A stretch of DNA of 64,000 nucleotides, from positions 62,001-126,000 of the forward strand of contig JAGMUV010000034.1 in the NCBI GenBank assembly GCA_020744425.1. Direction: 5' to 3'. Every line of letters begins with the position of its first letter. Position 1 is the stretch's first letter. The notes under the pieces were generated by a model. It saw only the letters and a list, made by a program, of their open reading frames with translations. It made no database searches and was not told where the DNA came from. Below are positions 1-13,095 of this stretch, piece by piece. This DNA comes from Dactylonectria macrodidyma (Eukaryota > Ascomycota > Sordariomycetes > Hypocreales > Nectriaceae). Position numbers and translations under genes: made by a program.

Positions 1-1008
1 GTATTATTTTTAATTTTTATCTTACATTTTTTAAAAGCTTATAAAGCTTTTTTCTTTTTTATTAAATAGATAAGCTTTTAATTTTTAATTTTTTTATTAA
101 AAAAAGTAGGACTATTAAAACAGCCATTTAGGCTTTTATTTTTTATATTATTATGTTTTTTTTATATATTTAGATACCTTAAGGTATTATAAAAAAAAAA
201 GGACTTAGTTAATGAGTTAATTTAATTATAAATATATTTTTATTCTTCCTTTTTTAAACTTTCTTACACTAAGTCCTTTAACTTAGGCTTATAGTTAATA
301 TTAAAAGTAAGTACAAAATTTATTTCATTTTTAATATTCTTTCTTTAACTATATTAATTAATATAAAGTAAGCTTATATTTATATAACTTACATCTTGTA
401 ACTTTCTAGGTTATTAAAAAGCATTATTAATAGCTATTCTTTTCTTTTCTTTTTAAGCTAATTCTTTTAATAAAACTTATTTTATTCTAATTTTTTAACT
501 TACAGTTAAATCTAATAAAGCCAATAAAACTAGATTCTTTTAGACAATATAGTAATTAAAAATTACTAATTAAATAAGCATTTTATAACTAAATTAACTA
601 ATTCTCCCCTTTATTATATATCTTAAGTTAACTAAATAAAATGCTTTTTTATAGCTTTAAAAGTAAGCTTAATTATTTTTTAATTCATTTAATTAATATA
701 TATATATGAACTAATTTTTATATATTAATATTAATAAGGATTTACTAAGTTATTCTATAATATACTGTTAATTAAAAAAAGATGTCATAAAATATTTATA
801 TTTATTATTCATTCAAAGCTTCATAAATTTATAAATATTTCTAAAATAGTTTATTTGAAAGTTAATATTTATTATTAAGTATTTTATTAATTTTATTAAA
901 AATTTTTAAATAAAAGTTCTTAGTAGCATATATATCTAAATGACGGCCAGAAGTTAAATAGCTAAACAAAATAAAAGAAACTAATAAAGATAATATTATT
1001 ATTATAAG

Positions 1009-4000
1009 CAGGGTTGCGAAATTAGTTAGTATATACTAACTAAATACTAATTCTATTAATACTTAGTTAGTATATACTAATTCCAATTAGTATTTAGTTA
1101 GTACTAACTTATACTAATACTAACTAATTTAGTTAGTATATACTAAGATCTTTATTATTTAGTATTTATACTAATTAATATTTTAGTATTTAATATTTTA
1201 AAATACTAAAATAGAATTAATAAAATAATAAAAGTACTTAAGTATTCTTTTATTTATTAATTATTTTCTTAAGCTAATTATATCTATTTAAATAAATAGC
1301 TATATAATTAATAAATAACTAATATAATTAGCAAATAGTAATATTGACTTATAAAAACTAAATTAATAAGCAGCTAAATAATTATAATATAACTATGTAT
1401 TTACATATCTTAATTAAATAGTTATTCAATTAATTTATAACTATAATAAGTACTAAATAGCTATATAACTAATAAGTAACTATATAATATATAAATAGTA
1501 GTATAATAATATAGAGAAGAAATAATCTAATTTATAAATTGCTTTAATAATAATATAAAAAGGATTTAATTTAAACTTAAAAATAAATCTATTCTAATTC
1601 AATTTCCTCTTCAATTTTTTCCTCCTTTTTTAATTCCTTAAAGCTTCTATACCAGCTTTTTAGTAAAATTAGCTGTTTTACTGTATTAGGTAAAAGCCTC
1701 TTTCTTGACTTAGTAATAATATTATTACTAATAGAAAAAGTACTTTCTATACTAGCTGATGTACCTGGATAGCTAAATAGCGTCTAGCTAATATAACTAA
1801 ATTAGGAAATCGTATAGAATTATTTCTTTAAACTTCTAGAATATTAGTCTAAGATTAATAAATAAGTTATATATATAAAGTAAATAATAGAATATTACTT
1901 ATATAAAATTCATTATCTGGCCCTTCATTAGAAGATTCAGCTTCTAATTGGTTATCTTGACCTAATCCATCTAATGATATATTAGGCCTAATTGGGTGCT
2001 GAAAATCCCCTTTTTCATTCTTAATTCTATTAAATAATTAGTACTTAGCTTATAATATTAACAGATAGTTTTTAGCTTACTTCTGATAGTCTAATTTAAA
2101 GAGATGTATAATATCTTGACTAATAGAAGGATAAAAAGCTAATAAACCTTTATCTTTAAAATGCATTAGTTTAAACCTAGGGTCTAAAATAATACTATAA
2201 ATATAAGGCTTGAAGCTAGTTATATTTCTATTAGTTAGCCTTTTAGGGAAGTATTTTTCTAGCTTATTTATACCAGCTTCTAGAAAGGTATAAATAAAAG
2301 GAAGCCTAAATAATAAGTTAGTAATCTAATTTAATAACAGTATTTAATACTTACTAATCGATGCTTTTCATTACTATTAGTAATAAAAACCTTATATAAT
2401 GTATTTAGCTTATTATAAATTTGATAAATATATAATAAGCCTTCAGGCATAGTAGTATAAAATTAGCCTTATAATCTTATTAAAGGCTTAACAAAAACTT
2501 CAAAAAAAGCTTTAATTTTTATTTAAAAAAGCCCATTTAAGATCAGATAAAAAGACCTAAAAATAACTATTAGTTATAATATATATAATAAAAGGGTAAA
2601 TAAACTAACCTCGTAATATTCCTTATTATTAGTATTTTTATAAATATAATATAAGGGGTCTTTTAATTTAATACTAGACTCAAGCATTCTAAATGTTGAA
2701 TTCCATCTAGTACCATTATCTATAATTATAATTAGCTTTTAACTTTTTATCCTTAATAAGAACAATATCTTATCTAAAGGAATTAGCTTCTTATTAGTAA
2801 AAAGCTTATTTTCCATTTTAAATTCAGCTATTCCTTCTTCTAATAGCTGTTTAACTTCAGTTGTATATTTAGTTAAAATAGCTATTTTTCGAATTCGGGT
2901 TATAATAGCTAAAAGAAGGTTAGCTTTATAGACTATAAAGGGAAATAAATTTATTGCTTACTAGTAAGCTCATTAGAGCTATTAAAAGCTGTATTATTTA
3001 AAATAGATAATATAACTTCAGATTCCTTATTTAAATGGAATTCTTTAAGGATATCTTGTGCAATAAGATTAAGCATATGAGCTATACAGCGAATGTCATA
3101 TATTTCCTGATTTAAAGATAAAATACATGTATTATTATTTGCTGCATTATCTCTAGTAATACTATTATAGATTACTAGTAAATTAATTAGCTTATTTATA
3201 TAAATAAACAGCTTACCTAAAAATATTATTATCTTGAATTAAAGAATAAGGAATTAAGCTATTTTTAAATTCCATATATATATAAAGCCCAGTATGGCTT
3301 TCAATAAGCTGATTAAAGCCTTTTTAAAAGTTAGTTAAAATTTTATAATTAGCTAACTTTTAAATGGAGATTTATTACTATCTTAATAAAGCTGGAATAA
3401 TATTTACTTACCTATAAGCTTATAAATCAGGTTAAAATCCTTATCTATAAAAATAAGGATAATACCTAAATAGGCTATTTGTGTATTTGAAGTCCATATA
3501 TCAAATGTAAGGGAAAAAGTCCCAAGGGTTAATATATTCTCTTCTAGTTACTTATTTAATTATGATAAGCTATTATTAAAAGTATCTAATAAGATACCTT
3601 TAATTTTATCCCTATTCATTATAGGACTAGCCCTAAAATATTATTAGTATATATTAAGATATAAATAGCTAAAATAACTTACTTATTATAATAGGTTATT
3701 GAAAGCTAGTAGAATTCAAGATATTAAAAGATTAAAGCTTCTTCCTCTTTAAAGCTATTAGATAAATTAAATAGATCTTTTCTAGACCTTTTATTTCTAA
3801 TATTTAGGTTAAAAGGACTATTAGGCTTTATAAAATCTATTTCTAGATTATAAATTAGTATTAAAATTAATTTAATTTAAGTATATGTAAAATAACTTAC
3901 TTCTTTTTCTAGTAGATTCAGATTGCTTATTATAAGCAATATCAGGATGCTTAGCTTTATAATGTTGTTGAAAATTAGAAGATTGAAATCCTCTAACTTT

Positions 4001-4842
4001 CTCAATTTTCTTATAATTACACCTATTTAAATATTAGTATATATAAGAAAATAAATTAAGAAAAGAAAAAGACTTACATAGTGCAGCTAATTTCCCATTT
4101 CTTCTTCTTTATCTTCTTTTAAAGGTAAAATAGTTTTTTTAAATAAGCTATATTTAAAGATATAAATTTTAGAATTTATATCTTCTATAATAGCTTGGGA
4201 GATTGAAGACCCTATTTCAAACTCTAAGCTTGATTGGGCAATACTATCTTCTTCAGAAGGAGCTAAAAAGCCAGCTTCTTCAGAGAAAGCATTAGTATCA
4301 GCTTCAGACTCAGAATAAGGATTAAAGTCATTATTTAAATCCATTTTAAAAAAGAATAGCTGATAACTATAGGGTTAATAAAAAATAGATTAATATAAAA
4401 GATTAAAAAGTAAAGACTTAGATTAAGGAGAAATTAAAGTTATATTTATAACTTAAAAATTAATTAATAAATAAGAATTTAAAGTCTAGAAGATTCTAAT
4501 TACTAATATTATAATATATTATAATATAATTAATAATCTATATTCTAGAAGGTTCTAATTACTAATATTATATTCTATATTAATTAAGTTACTCATTTAT
4601 CTTCTAGGACCTTCTAATTACTAATATTATATAGTAAACTAATAGAATTAATAATATACCTTCTAAAGACTTTCAATTACTAATATTATATCTTAAGATA
4701 ATTAATATAATAAAATAATTAATTATAGATTATAATACTAATTTAATATTGAAATACTAACTAATTAGTATTTAGTTAGTACTACCTTATACTAATACTA
4801 ATACTAATTTTTTAGTATATACTAACTAATTTCGCAACCCTG
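1009..4842 (-). mobile_element. Complete but decayed hAT DNA transposon
   Basis: Terminal inverted repeats begin CAGGGTTGCGAAATTAGTTA at 1009 and end with the complement at 4842, followed inward by many TAGTATATACTAA-like subterminal repeats. The element is flanked by an 8-bp duplication, ATTATAAG (1001-1008) and ATCATAAG (4843-4850), differing by one C/T change as expected if RIP hit one copy. An 8-bp duplication and a CAGGG terminus are diagnostic of hAT elements. Length is 3,834 bp, full size for an autonomous hAT. The interior encodes transposase remnants on the minus strand. Confidence 0.9.
1589..4344 (-). pseudogene. hAT transposase (RIP-inactivated)
   Basis: The first open stretch is 4344-4087 (85 codons, acidic, starting ATG). 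Its reading continues in another frame across a likely intron (GTAAGTC donor near 4080, TAG acceptor near 4022) into a BED-type zinc finger: a CTMC cysteine pair, then a HYKAKH histidine part near 3960. Further downstream the frames are broken by many stops. The last about 60 codons before the stop at 1589 match the hAT C-terminal dimerisation domain (TSASIESTFS, then a K-R-RLLP-L-LL-SW pattern). So both ends of the protein are recognisable and the middle is destroyed. It cannot make an active transposase. Confidence 0.8.
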
Positions 4843-5410
4843 ATCATAAGTTTAAAACCTAGGCTTAAATATTAATTTACAATAATTAAAATTTCTATTA
4901 TGCTAAAATATACGCTTTACTATAACTTTTTAAAATACTTTAGATAACTTAAAAAGCTGGATATTAAAAAAAAGCAAAATAGCTCTAAAATAAAACTTCT
5001 ATAAAAGTTACATTTTACATATTAAGCTACTTAATTTAAAACTTTAAGTCATTTATTTATTAAAGTCATAATTCTTAGTAATATATATTTAAATGGGGCT
5101 AAGAGATTAAATAATTAAAATAATTTAATAATGGATAATAAGATAAAGGCTTTAAATCTGTGCTTAAAGTAATAATAATTTCAAATAATTAGAGTTTTTA
5201 TTATATTAGAATACAAGCCTTAATATTTTAACTAAGTTCTTAAAATATATTAATAACTAAAAAAGCTAAAGTAAAAGGCTATATTAAAAGCTAAACATTA
5301 AAAAGTAAAATTATTATATAATAAAAGCTTTATAAAGGCTTATATTTATTATATTTTAAGTTACTTTATTATAATGTTAATTTATATTCATATTAATATT
5401 TAACTTTTTA

Positions 5411-5815
5411 TAACGTATAAGCGAGCGTCGTAAACAAGCAAGCGTCGCACCTATACTGTATACTTAAAACTCCAAACTTTAAATTTTATAAAATAGCCAA
5501 CGTAGGTTTAGGATTTTTAGGATATTAATTTTAAATATTTAATTAAAAATTTAATAAGCTAGTATTTTTTTTAGAGTTTCTAAAAAATCATTAAGCTAGT
5601 TATAAATAAAAATAGCTCAAAATACTAGCGCTATAAGTATATATAGACTAGGAAAATTCTTAAAAATAATATATTTTATAAATAAGCTAGGTAAAAAATC
5701 TTAACTATTTTAAGCTTAGCTTAAATTTCTAAGAATTTTTTAAATTTCACAATTTAATGTGAAAATCAGAGTGCGACGCTCGCTTGTCTGCGACGCTCGC
5801 TTATTACATACGTTA
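5411..5815. mobile_element. MITE, copy 1 (405 bp)
   Basis: Inverted termini TAACGTA (5411) and TACGTTA (to 5815) are followed inside by an about 34-bp inverted repeat, AAGCGAGCGTCG...GCGTCGCAC at 5419-5450 and its complement at 5771-5803. The right arm keeps GC pairs that are C-to-T or G-to-A mutated in the left arm. The interior is AT-rich with no ORF. It shares termini and subterminal sequence with the copies at 6556, 18995 and 19437. TA-flanked, small and non-coding, it fits a Tc1/mariner-type MITE. Confidence 0.7.
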
Positions 5816-6158
5816 ATGCTAATTATGTTATAATTTAACTTATTAAAAGAATTAAAGAAAATTAAAACTTATTTTTAGTTATAAAAAGCATTTTATATAT
5901 TTAGCTCAAGATATGTAATAAAAACTAAAATTAGTAAGCCTAGCTATAAAAGATTTATTTACTTAGCGATGTTTAATTATTATATTTCTAACAGAATCTA
6001 TTTATATTAGCTATGCTAGATATAGATATATTTTGAATAAATCAAAATTCAATAAGTTTTATGAAAGAAATTAGCTCAAATGGAACAAAAGAAGGAAATA
6101 ATAGGTATTAATAATGCCTTTTTTAATAACTTAAAAAAAAATATAAGTTATATGGCTA

Positions 6159-6276
6159 TTAGCTGACCTTATTGAGGTTATGGTCCTTGACAGCGCACAG
6201 AAACGCGGCAACGAGGAACGCGGCAGCGCAGAAACAAAAGTCCGAACAGCGGTTTCAACAGGGTTAGCTGACCTTA
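6159..6276. repeat. GC-rich islet bounded by a 13-bp direct repeat
   Basis: A 92-bp GC-rich segment (6172-6263) sits between two perfect copies of TTAGCTGACCTTA (6159-6171 and 6264-6276). Its right part (6231-6261) is the unmutated version of a repeat found in C-to-T form at 6528-6558, on the opposite strand near 7459-7487 and near 111-142. It is probably a fragment of a transposon end inserted or copied after the surrounding DNA was mutated. Confidence 0.55.
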
Positions 6277-6555
6277 TATTAATTAATATATAGCTAAAAG
6301 AGCGATACAAAAAAAACTAAGCAAATCTTAGTATAATTACTTCTAATATTAACTGTGATATTAGACGGAAGGATTTAGCAAAAGATGATTTTAAGTTCTT
6401 AGTAGTTAAGGGAGGCTTAACAAGAGTCTATATAACTAAGTTCACTAATTAATTAAGCCCTATATTTTATAATAACTTATATGATATAAAATATAGAAAT
6501 ATAATAATATAAAATTTAGTAACTGTGGAAATAAAAGTTTAAATAGCGGTTTTAA

Positions 6556-6974
6556 TAACGTACTTGATAGGTCGAATACTGTGCACTAAAAAGAGCTAAA
6601 CCTTAAATTTTTAAAACTAGCTATCTAATTATTAAAAATAAAATAAAAATAATTTTAATTATTTAATTAAAAAGAAAACTATGTAATAATGTTTTTAAAT
6701 TTTTAAAAAAATTCCTTTATATAGAAAATAGCTAGGTATACAGTGCGAATAAGTATTTTTAATATAGCTTATTAAGTAATTTTTAAAAAAATCTAAGAAA
6801 GTTTATATTTATTTTTTAATATATAATAGAGCTATTTCTATAGTATTAGCTATTTTACTCTTAGTTTTAATTTTAGAGAATATTTTAAAGATATTTTCAT
6901 TTAAGGTGTAAATGCTAGGAAATCTCAAAGTGGCCCACTCGCTTGTTTGGCACACTCACTTATCAAGTACGTTA
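6556..6974. mobile_element. MITE, copy 2 (419 bp)
   Basis: The left end is TAACGTACTTGATA (6556) and the right end its complement TATCAAGTACGTTA (to 6974). The inner right arm, CACTCGCTTGTTTGG...CACTC, corresponds to the arms of copy 1. The left arm is more mutated (RIP-like). There is no coding capacity. It belongs to the same family as the element at 5411. Confidence 0.65.
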
Positions 6975-9900
6975 GCATAACTTAATTTTTATAATTTAAA
7001 ATATTTAAGTTTTTATGCGTTAATTAATTATTTAAATAATTAACTTATTATAAATAATTAATAAAATAGTTGAATATATGATATTAAATATTATTAATGA
7101 CAATAGTTTTAATTTACTATGCATTCGCTTTATATATATTATAATTATAAAAGACTATAAAAATAAAAAATAAAAAACTTTTTACATATTAAAAATGATA
7201 ATAATATTATACTTAATTTAAAAATATGAAAGCTATTAAACTTTTACTTTATTTAATTATAAACTAATGATGTTGATAGATTTTAAAATTATAATCGTTT
7301 AAAGGGTATGCTTTTTTAAATATAACATCTTACAGGAATTAATAGTTAAACTACAGTTTAACTGTTCCAAATAAAGGAGGCGTTTTTAACTCACTAACTT
7401 ATATATAATATTATACAAATAATATAAGTTATATTATATATAACTCTTATTAATTACTATTAAAACCGCTATTTAGATTTTTATTTCTGTATTACTATGT
7501 ATTATATTACATATTTATATTACTTAAACTATTATAAGAAATATAATGTATTAATTTTAAATTTAGTTGTATATGGACTCTTACTCTTTCTATAGAACTT
7601 CTTCTATTACACCCCTCTACTATATCTATATACTAAACCTCCATTCTTTATAGCTAATATTAAAAATAACTAAAACCCCTTCGTATCTAGCAGAGTTAAT
7701 ACTTCTTAAACTGCGTATTAATAAGAGTTATATCATATATAATTTATATTACCTATATTATTACTGTAAGTTAGTGTGTTAAGGAAGCCTCTTTTAGCTA
7801 GAGATAGCTAGTAATACTGTAGTTTAGTTATTAATCTTCTTAAATTGTGTCTTTCATATTTGGTTTAATTTCTAAAGAGGACATTATATCTAAAGAGGCC
7901 TAGCTTTAAAAGGACCTTAGTTTTAAAACCTATCAATATAACTAGCTTATAATTAGATGGACTTTAGGTTTTAATAGTCCTTAAAATTATATTATATTAT
8001 TATAATTGTTAATATATTAAACATTTCTCTACCCTTATCAAAATTAGCTTTTATATTATATATAAAGCTAGTATATATAGCAAGCTCGTGCTATTATTAC
8101 TAGTAGTATATAACATAATGTGCTAAATAGCTAATTATATATAATAAGTTACTTTAAGTAATTAATTAAAATATAAAAACTTGAATATTTTAAATCATAA
8201 AGATTAGATAAATTACTTGACATTTTAAATTAAATAGCGAAGAGCGATCCTCGCGGGGGTTTTATTTTACAGCTATTTTACTCTTTTCTAATATCTAGCT
8301 TTTTAAGCTATATATACATTATCTTAAAAGGTTGGTTAAGGTCGTAAAGCTTATATCTTAATATAGTAAAAACTCGAGCTATTTTAAATTACTATTATCT
8401 TAACCTTAGGTTTTAAGCTTATTATATTATTATTTTTAGTATTAGCTTTTTTTCAGCTATTTCACCTCTGGCCCCCCTCTGGATATGTGCTACTAAGGAC
8501 TTTAATTTAAATAAATTTTAATATTAAGCAATTTAAAAATTGATATACCAAATATTAAGGGTTTGATTATAAATATTTGTAGTATTAACAACAGTAATTT
8601 AAAAAAGGATATTATATAAAAACCCCTTTTATCATACATCCCTTTATTAAGTCATATACGTTAGATTAAAAAAGGTGATATAAGTAAAGGTAATAAGCTA
8701 AAATCTACTTATGCTTAAAGCAAATATATCTTTTTTAATAGTAGTATTATTAATTAATAAGATAGTAATGCTAATACTTTCATTAATTATCTTAAATAAG
8801 GAGCTAAGATATAGTATATTAGTATTTATATATAGAATAAAGGTATTTATTTTTATATTAGCTTTCAGCAATTTTATTTATAGTTGTATAAGTAACTTTA
8901 AATCTTTATAAACTTATTCAATTTTAATAAAAATATAAAACTAAGATTTAATAAGATCCCTTTAATATTAACAAGAATATTAAAAAATATATAATAAAGT
9001 TACAAGAAATGTCTTAGATAATTTATTTATCATTCATCTATTTAATTGAGTAAATAATATATTAATAATTATACTTAACATTACTTTACTTTTTAATAAA
9101 GAGAATATTAGTATTATTAATACTTAAGATATTATTTTAATTCAAATATTTAATATATAAGTTTAAAAGAATATGTATAAAATATAATTTTTAAAGCTAG
9201 CTTCTATTAATTAAAAGTCCCTAATAGATAATATTTACTTTTAATAATAGGTTTTCAAAGAGAGATAATTATTTCCTTAATTTATATTAATTACAATTTA
9301 TATATAATTTAAATAGTAAATATTACGGCCTTAATTAAGTTACTGTAAAATTAACCTCTTTCATAATATGAATAAGAAGTATTTAATAACTAAAAATTTA
9401 TCTTACCAAATTAATTAATTAATTAAATATAACATTTATGTTTTCTATTATTTTAATAAAACTTACAATAAAAAACGAATTTAAATTTCATTTTAAATTA
9501 TCTTAAAATGACTAAAGAAATACCTTTTTTATTTCATTTGGGGTATTTTTACTTTTAAAAGTATGTATTTTAATAAAAAAGAACATAACTTTACTATTAA
9601 AAATAAAAATAAAAATAAATAAGAAACATCAATTACTATTTATAATAACAAAAACTAAAAAGGTAATTTTAAATAAGCTAATATACTTTAAAATATTATT
9701 TTTACAAAAGCAGAAGACTTAATTTTAAAATTAATTCTAAGTTATTATGAGATAATTAATTTAAATTTAAAAAGTAACTTAAATAGAAGAGTTTATACAT
9801 TATTTAAAATTAATATCATTAAGTGATAGCTACTTCACTTAATATTATTAAAAGAGTTAGAATTCCTTTTTATATAATATTATCTTTAAGCTTATTAATA

Positions 9901-12900
9901 TTAAATTAAATTAAGCGTATTTAAATAACTATATGATAGCAATGAAATAAGTTAAGTTAATAAAATATATTCATTTAAAATCATTTAAGTTATTTATATT
10001 TAAATGGAAGATATTTGTTTAAATAATACTTATATAATTAGTTAATTAATTAGGTAATTGTATTGTTTATTGAACCATATTTATATTTTTATTCATTAAT
10101 AAGAAAAACTTATTAGTTAAATATATTAAATGTAATATTATTTTAATTAAATTATTAAAAGAAATATACTTTTAAATTTTTAAAGACTTTTATTTTAGAT
10201 ATGATATTAATAAAGATATAAATAGAAATATTTATTTTATTAAAAGTTCTTAAGAATATAAAAGGTTAGACAAAATTTAATTAATTAGTTAAAAATTAAA
10301 TATTTTTAGTAAGTTTATAAGCTTACGCCCTTTATATAAAATATTTCTTATTTAATTATTTAATTAGAAATTATTAAAAGCATTATTATAAAAGCTTTAG
10401 TAAACTTAGGCTTAAAATGGGATTTTATTTCTTATAAATAAGTTTAATATGATAACTTTTAAATTAAATTAATATCTTTATAATGTTATCTTGAAAAAAA
10501 AGATTTTAGGAAATAAAATAGTAATTACAACTTTATTTCTTAAAAATATATATATATATACATCTATTTGGTTATATAATATTTTAATATTAAAAATTAT
10601 AATTTTGTATATCTGAAAGATATTATTAATAAGATTTAATTTGCTTATACTTAATTATTTGATTAATTAAAAGTAATTTATAATTTAGCCTTATTTTATA
10701 AAAGTAGTTAGATAAAGTATATTATTTTTAAAAAGGTAAAAATATAAAATAAACGTGCCCTTTGTAAATAATATTTTAATAATCTATAAGTTTAACTTTT
10801 TATTAAAAGAAGATAAAATTTTTAAAAAAGCTAAATACTTTTTTAAAAGGGCGTTATAAAAGTTATATAAATCCATATCATTAATATGATTAAGTAGTAT
10901 ATAGATATTAGACCTAATATATAATATTATTTAATTTCTAAATTATCTTCTTTCTTATTATAAATTATAATTGGCCCTTTTATAGCAAAGGTAATATGAA
11001 TATTCAATATTAAATGAAATAAAAATATGTAATCATTCTTATAAATTTAGCTATTAAATTTATGACGTTTTATAGTAATATATATATATTTTAATAGGCT
11101 TAACAAGGTTATAAAAGTAGTTACATCTTTACTTTCTTTAGCTAAGTAATATGTTATGATATTAATAGAGAACTTTTTAGTATTAAAAGACTTAAGGTTG
11201 ATTATTATAATTAGTAACTTGATTTATTTTAATATCTAAATTAATTAAATTTTATTACCCTTGTTCATAATAAATCTAAAGAGGTTTTTATATAACATAT
11301 CTCTCTTTTAAATACCTCTTTATAGTTACTAAAATCGATAAATAACCTAATATAAAGTTAAGAAAATAGATATATTACCTATTATATTTATCAGAAATAA
11401 CTTTAATAGCTCATAATAATACAATTAATAAATTAACTGTCTAATAAATTTTAAAATTTTGAGTTAATATAACTTCCTTATTATATAAGATAAGTAGATA
11501 ATTCTTTTTTTTTTTAAAAAAAAAATAAGGTTTTGTTTATATAGTTAGCTCTCTTTATTGATCATTTTTAATTAATTAATTTCCTTTTTTTAAAATATAG
11601 AATTTAAATATTAAAAAGTTAATATGTTTATTTTTATTTATTAAATAAGAAGTAAGTTTAGTGACTTTCTTTAATATTTAATAAATGTTACCTTTAAAAA
11701 CTAAATCATTAATTAATTAGATTTTAATACATTTATATTTAAATAATATATTTATTATAATATATTAAAGACTTATATTAAATGATTAATATTGTTTTTC
11801 TTTCCTTTTTAATAAGATAACTTAAACTGTTTTAATTTCTTTATTAGGAGCATTTAATTGAATTAATAGGTTATATTATCTTTATATAAAAGTCGCAATT
11901 TGATAAAAATTAGCTTCAGTAGTTAGAAAATTTAATAATGATAATAAAAAGTTGTTAAAAGAAGTAAACGTTATTAAATAGATATATTATACGCTTAAAC
12001 ATAGAACTTAGGTGTTTTTTAAAAATTTTAAAATATTATTAAATGTATGTTATCAAATATATAACTGTTCTAAGATTATTAATAAGTTTATTAAAAATGG
12101 AGATTAAAAATATATTATTATTAGCTTATATTTTAATTACTTTAAATCTATCTGTTAGTTATAAGGAGGCAATTCTTATAGTCAATATTAGTCTTATTAA
12201 ATAGAACTATATTTTTATGTAATAGTATATACTAAGTACTATTTAACGTAATTTAAATTAAATATTTAAATTATAAATAAATATAATTGTAATTCTATAA
12301 AAAGGGAATATTAGGGTATTTTAGTTCTAATTAAATAAATATATATATATTTATATAATATTTACTTTCCTTTAAAATAGATATTTTAATGTTAATTTAT
12401 GAATTTAAAAAAAAGGGGATTGATATCTTAAAAATGTTAATTAATAGATAAATTAGCTATGTATTTGTTTAACTTTATTATATAATATATATTAAATACT
12501 AAAAATACTATAGTTAATAATCTATTTGAGAAAGTATTAAAAATAATTAATTAATTAAATTAAATCATTAAAGGAGATATTAAAGGCATTATTAATTAAT
12601 ACTTGGATATTTTTATAATTGATTCTATAGAAATTTAATAAGAGGACTGATAAATAACTAATCTTTTTAAGAAAGAATATATTAGTAAATTAGTAACTTA
12701 GTAATATCTTCATAATATATTAAATAAAGGTTAGATATGCCTTTACGCTAAAATAAAAAGACTTTCTTTATAGAAAGGCTCCATAGCTATAATAACTTAT
12801 TTACATAAAGGCCTAAAGTTAATTATTAAAAAATAAAGCTACATAAAAGTATTTAATTAAATTATATTATAAAAAATAGAAATAGACAAAAACTATAGGC

Positions 12901-12960
12901 TTTTTAAAAGAAAGGTATTCTAAGCTAAATCTCTATAAACATAGAAATACTATTATTTTA

Positions 12961-13095
12961 ATATATAAAACTTATTAAATTTATGATATATAAAACTTAT
13001 TAAATTTATGATATATAAAACTTATTAAATTTATAATATATAAAACTTATTAAATTTATAACATATAAAACTTATCAAATTTATGATACATAAAA
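12961..13095. repeat. 25-bp tandem repeat, about 5.4 copies
   Basis: The unit ATATATAAAACTTATTAAAT plus TTATG starts at 12961, 12986, 13011, 13036 and 13061, with a partial copy at 13086. The first three copies are identical and later ones carry single C/T or G/A changes. It is non-coding. Confidence 0.85.

Noticed and set aside
4087..4344. 85-codon minus-strand ORF as an independent gene
   Set aside because: It is the first open piece of the hAT transposase at 1009-4842, not a separate gene.
8711..8911. 66-codon hydrophobic ORF in the AT-rich block
   Set aside because: Ile/Leu/Phe/Asn-rich translation is expected from random AT-rich DNA; no start context, domain or neighbours.
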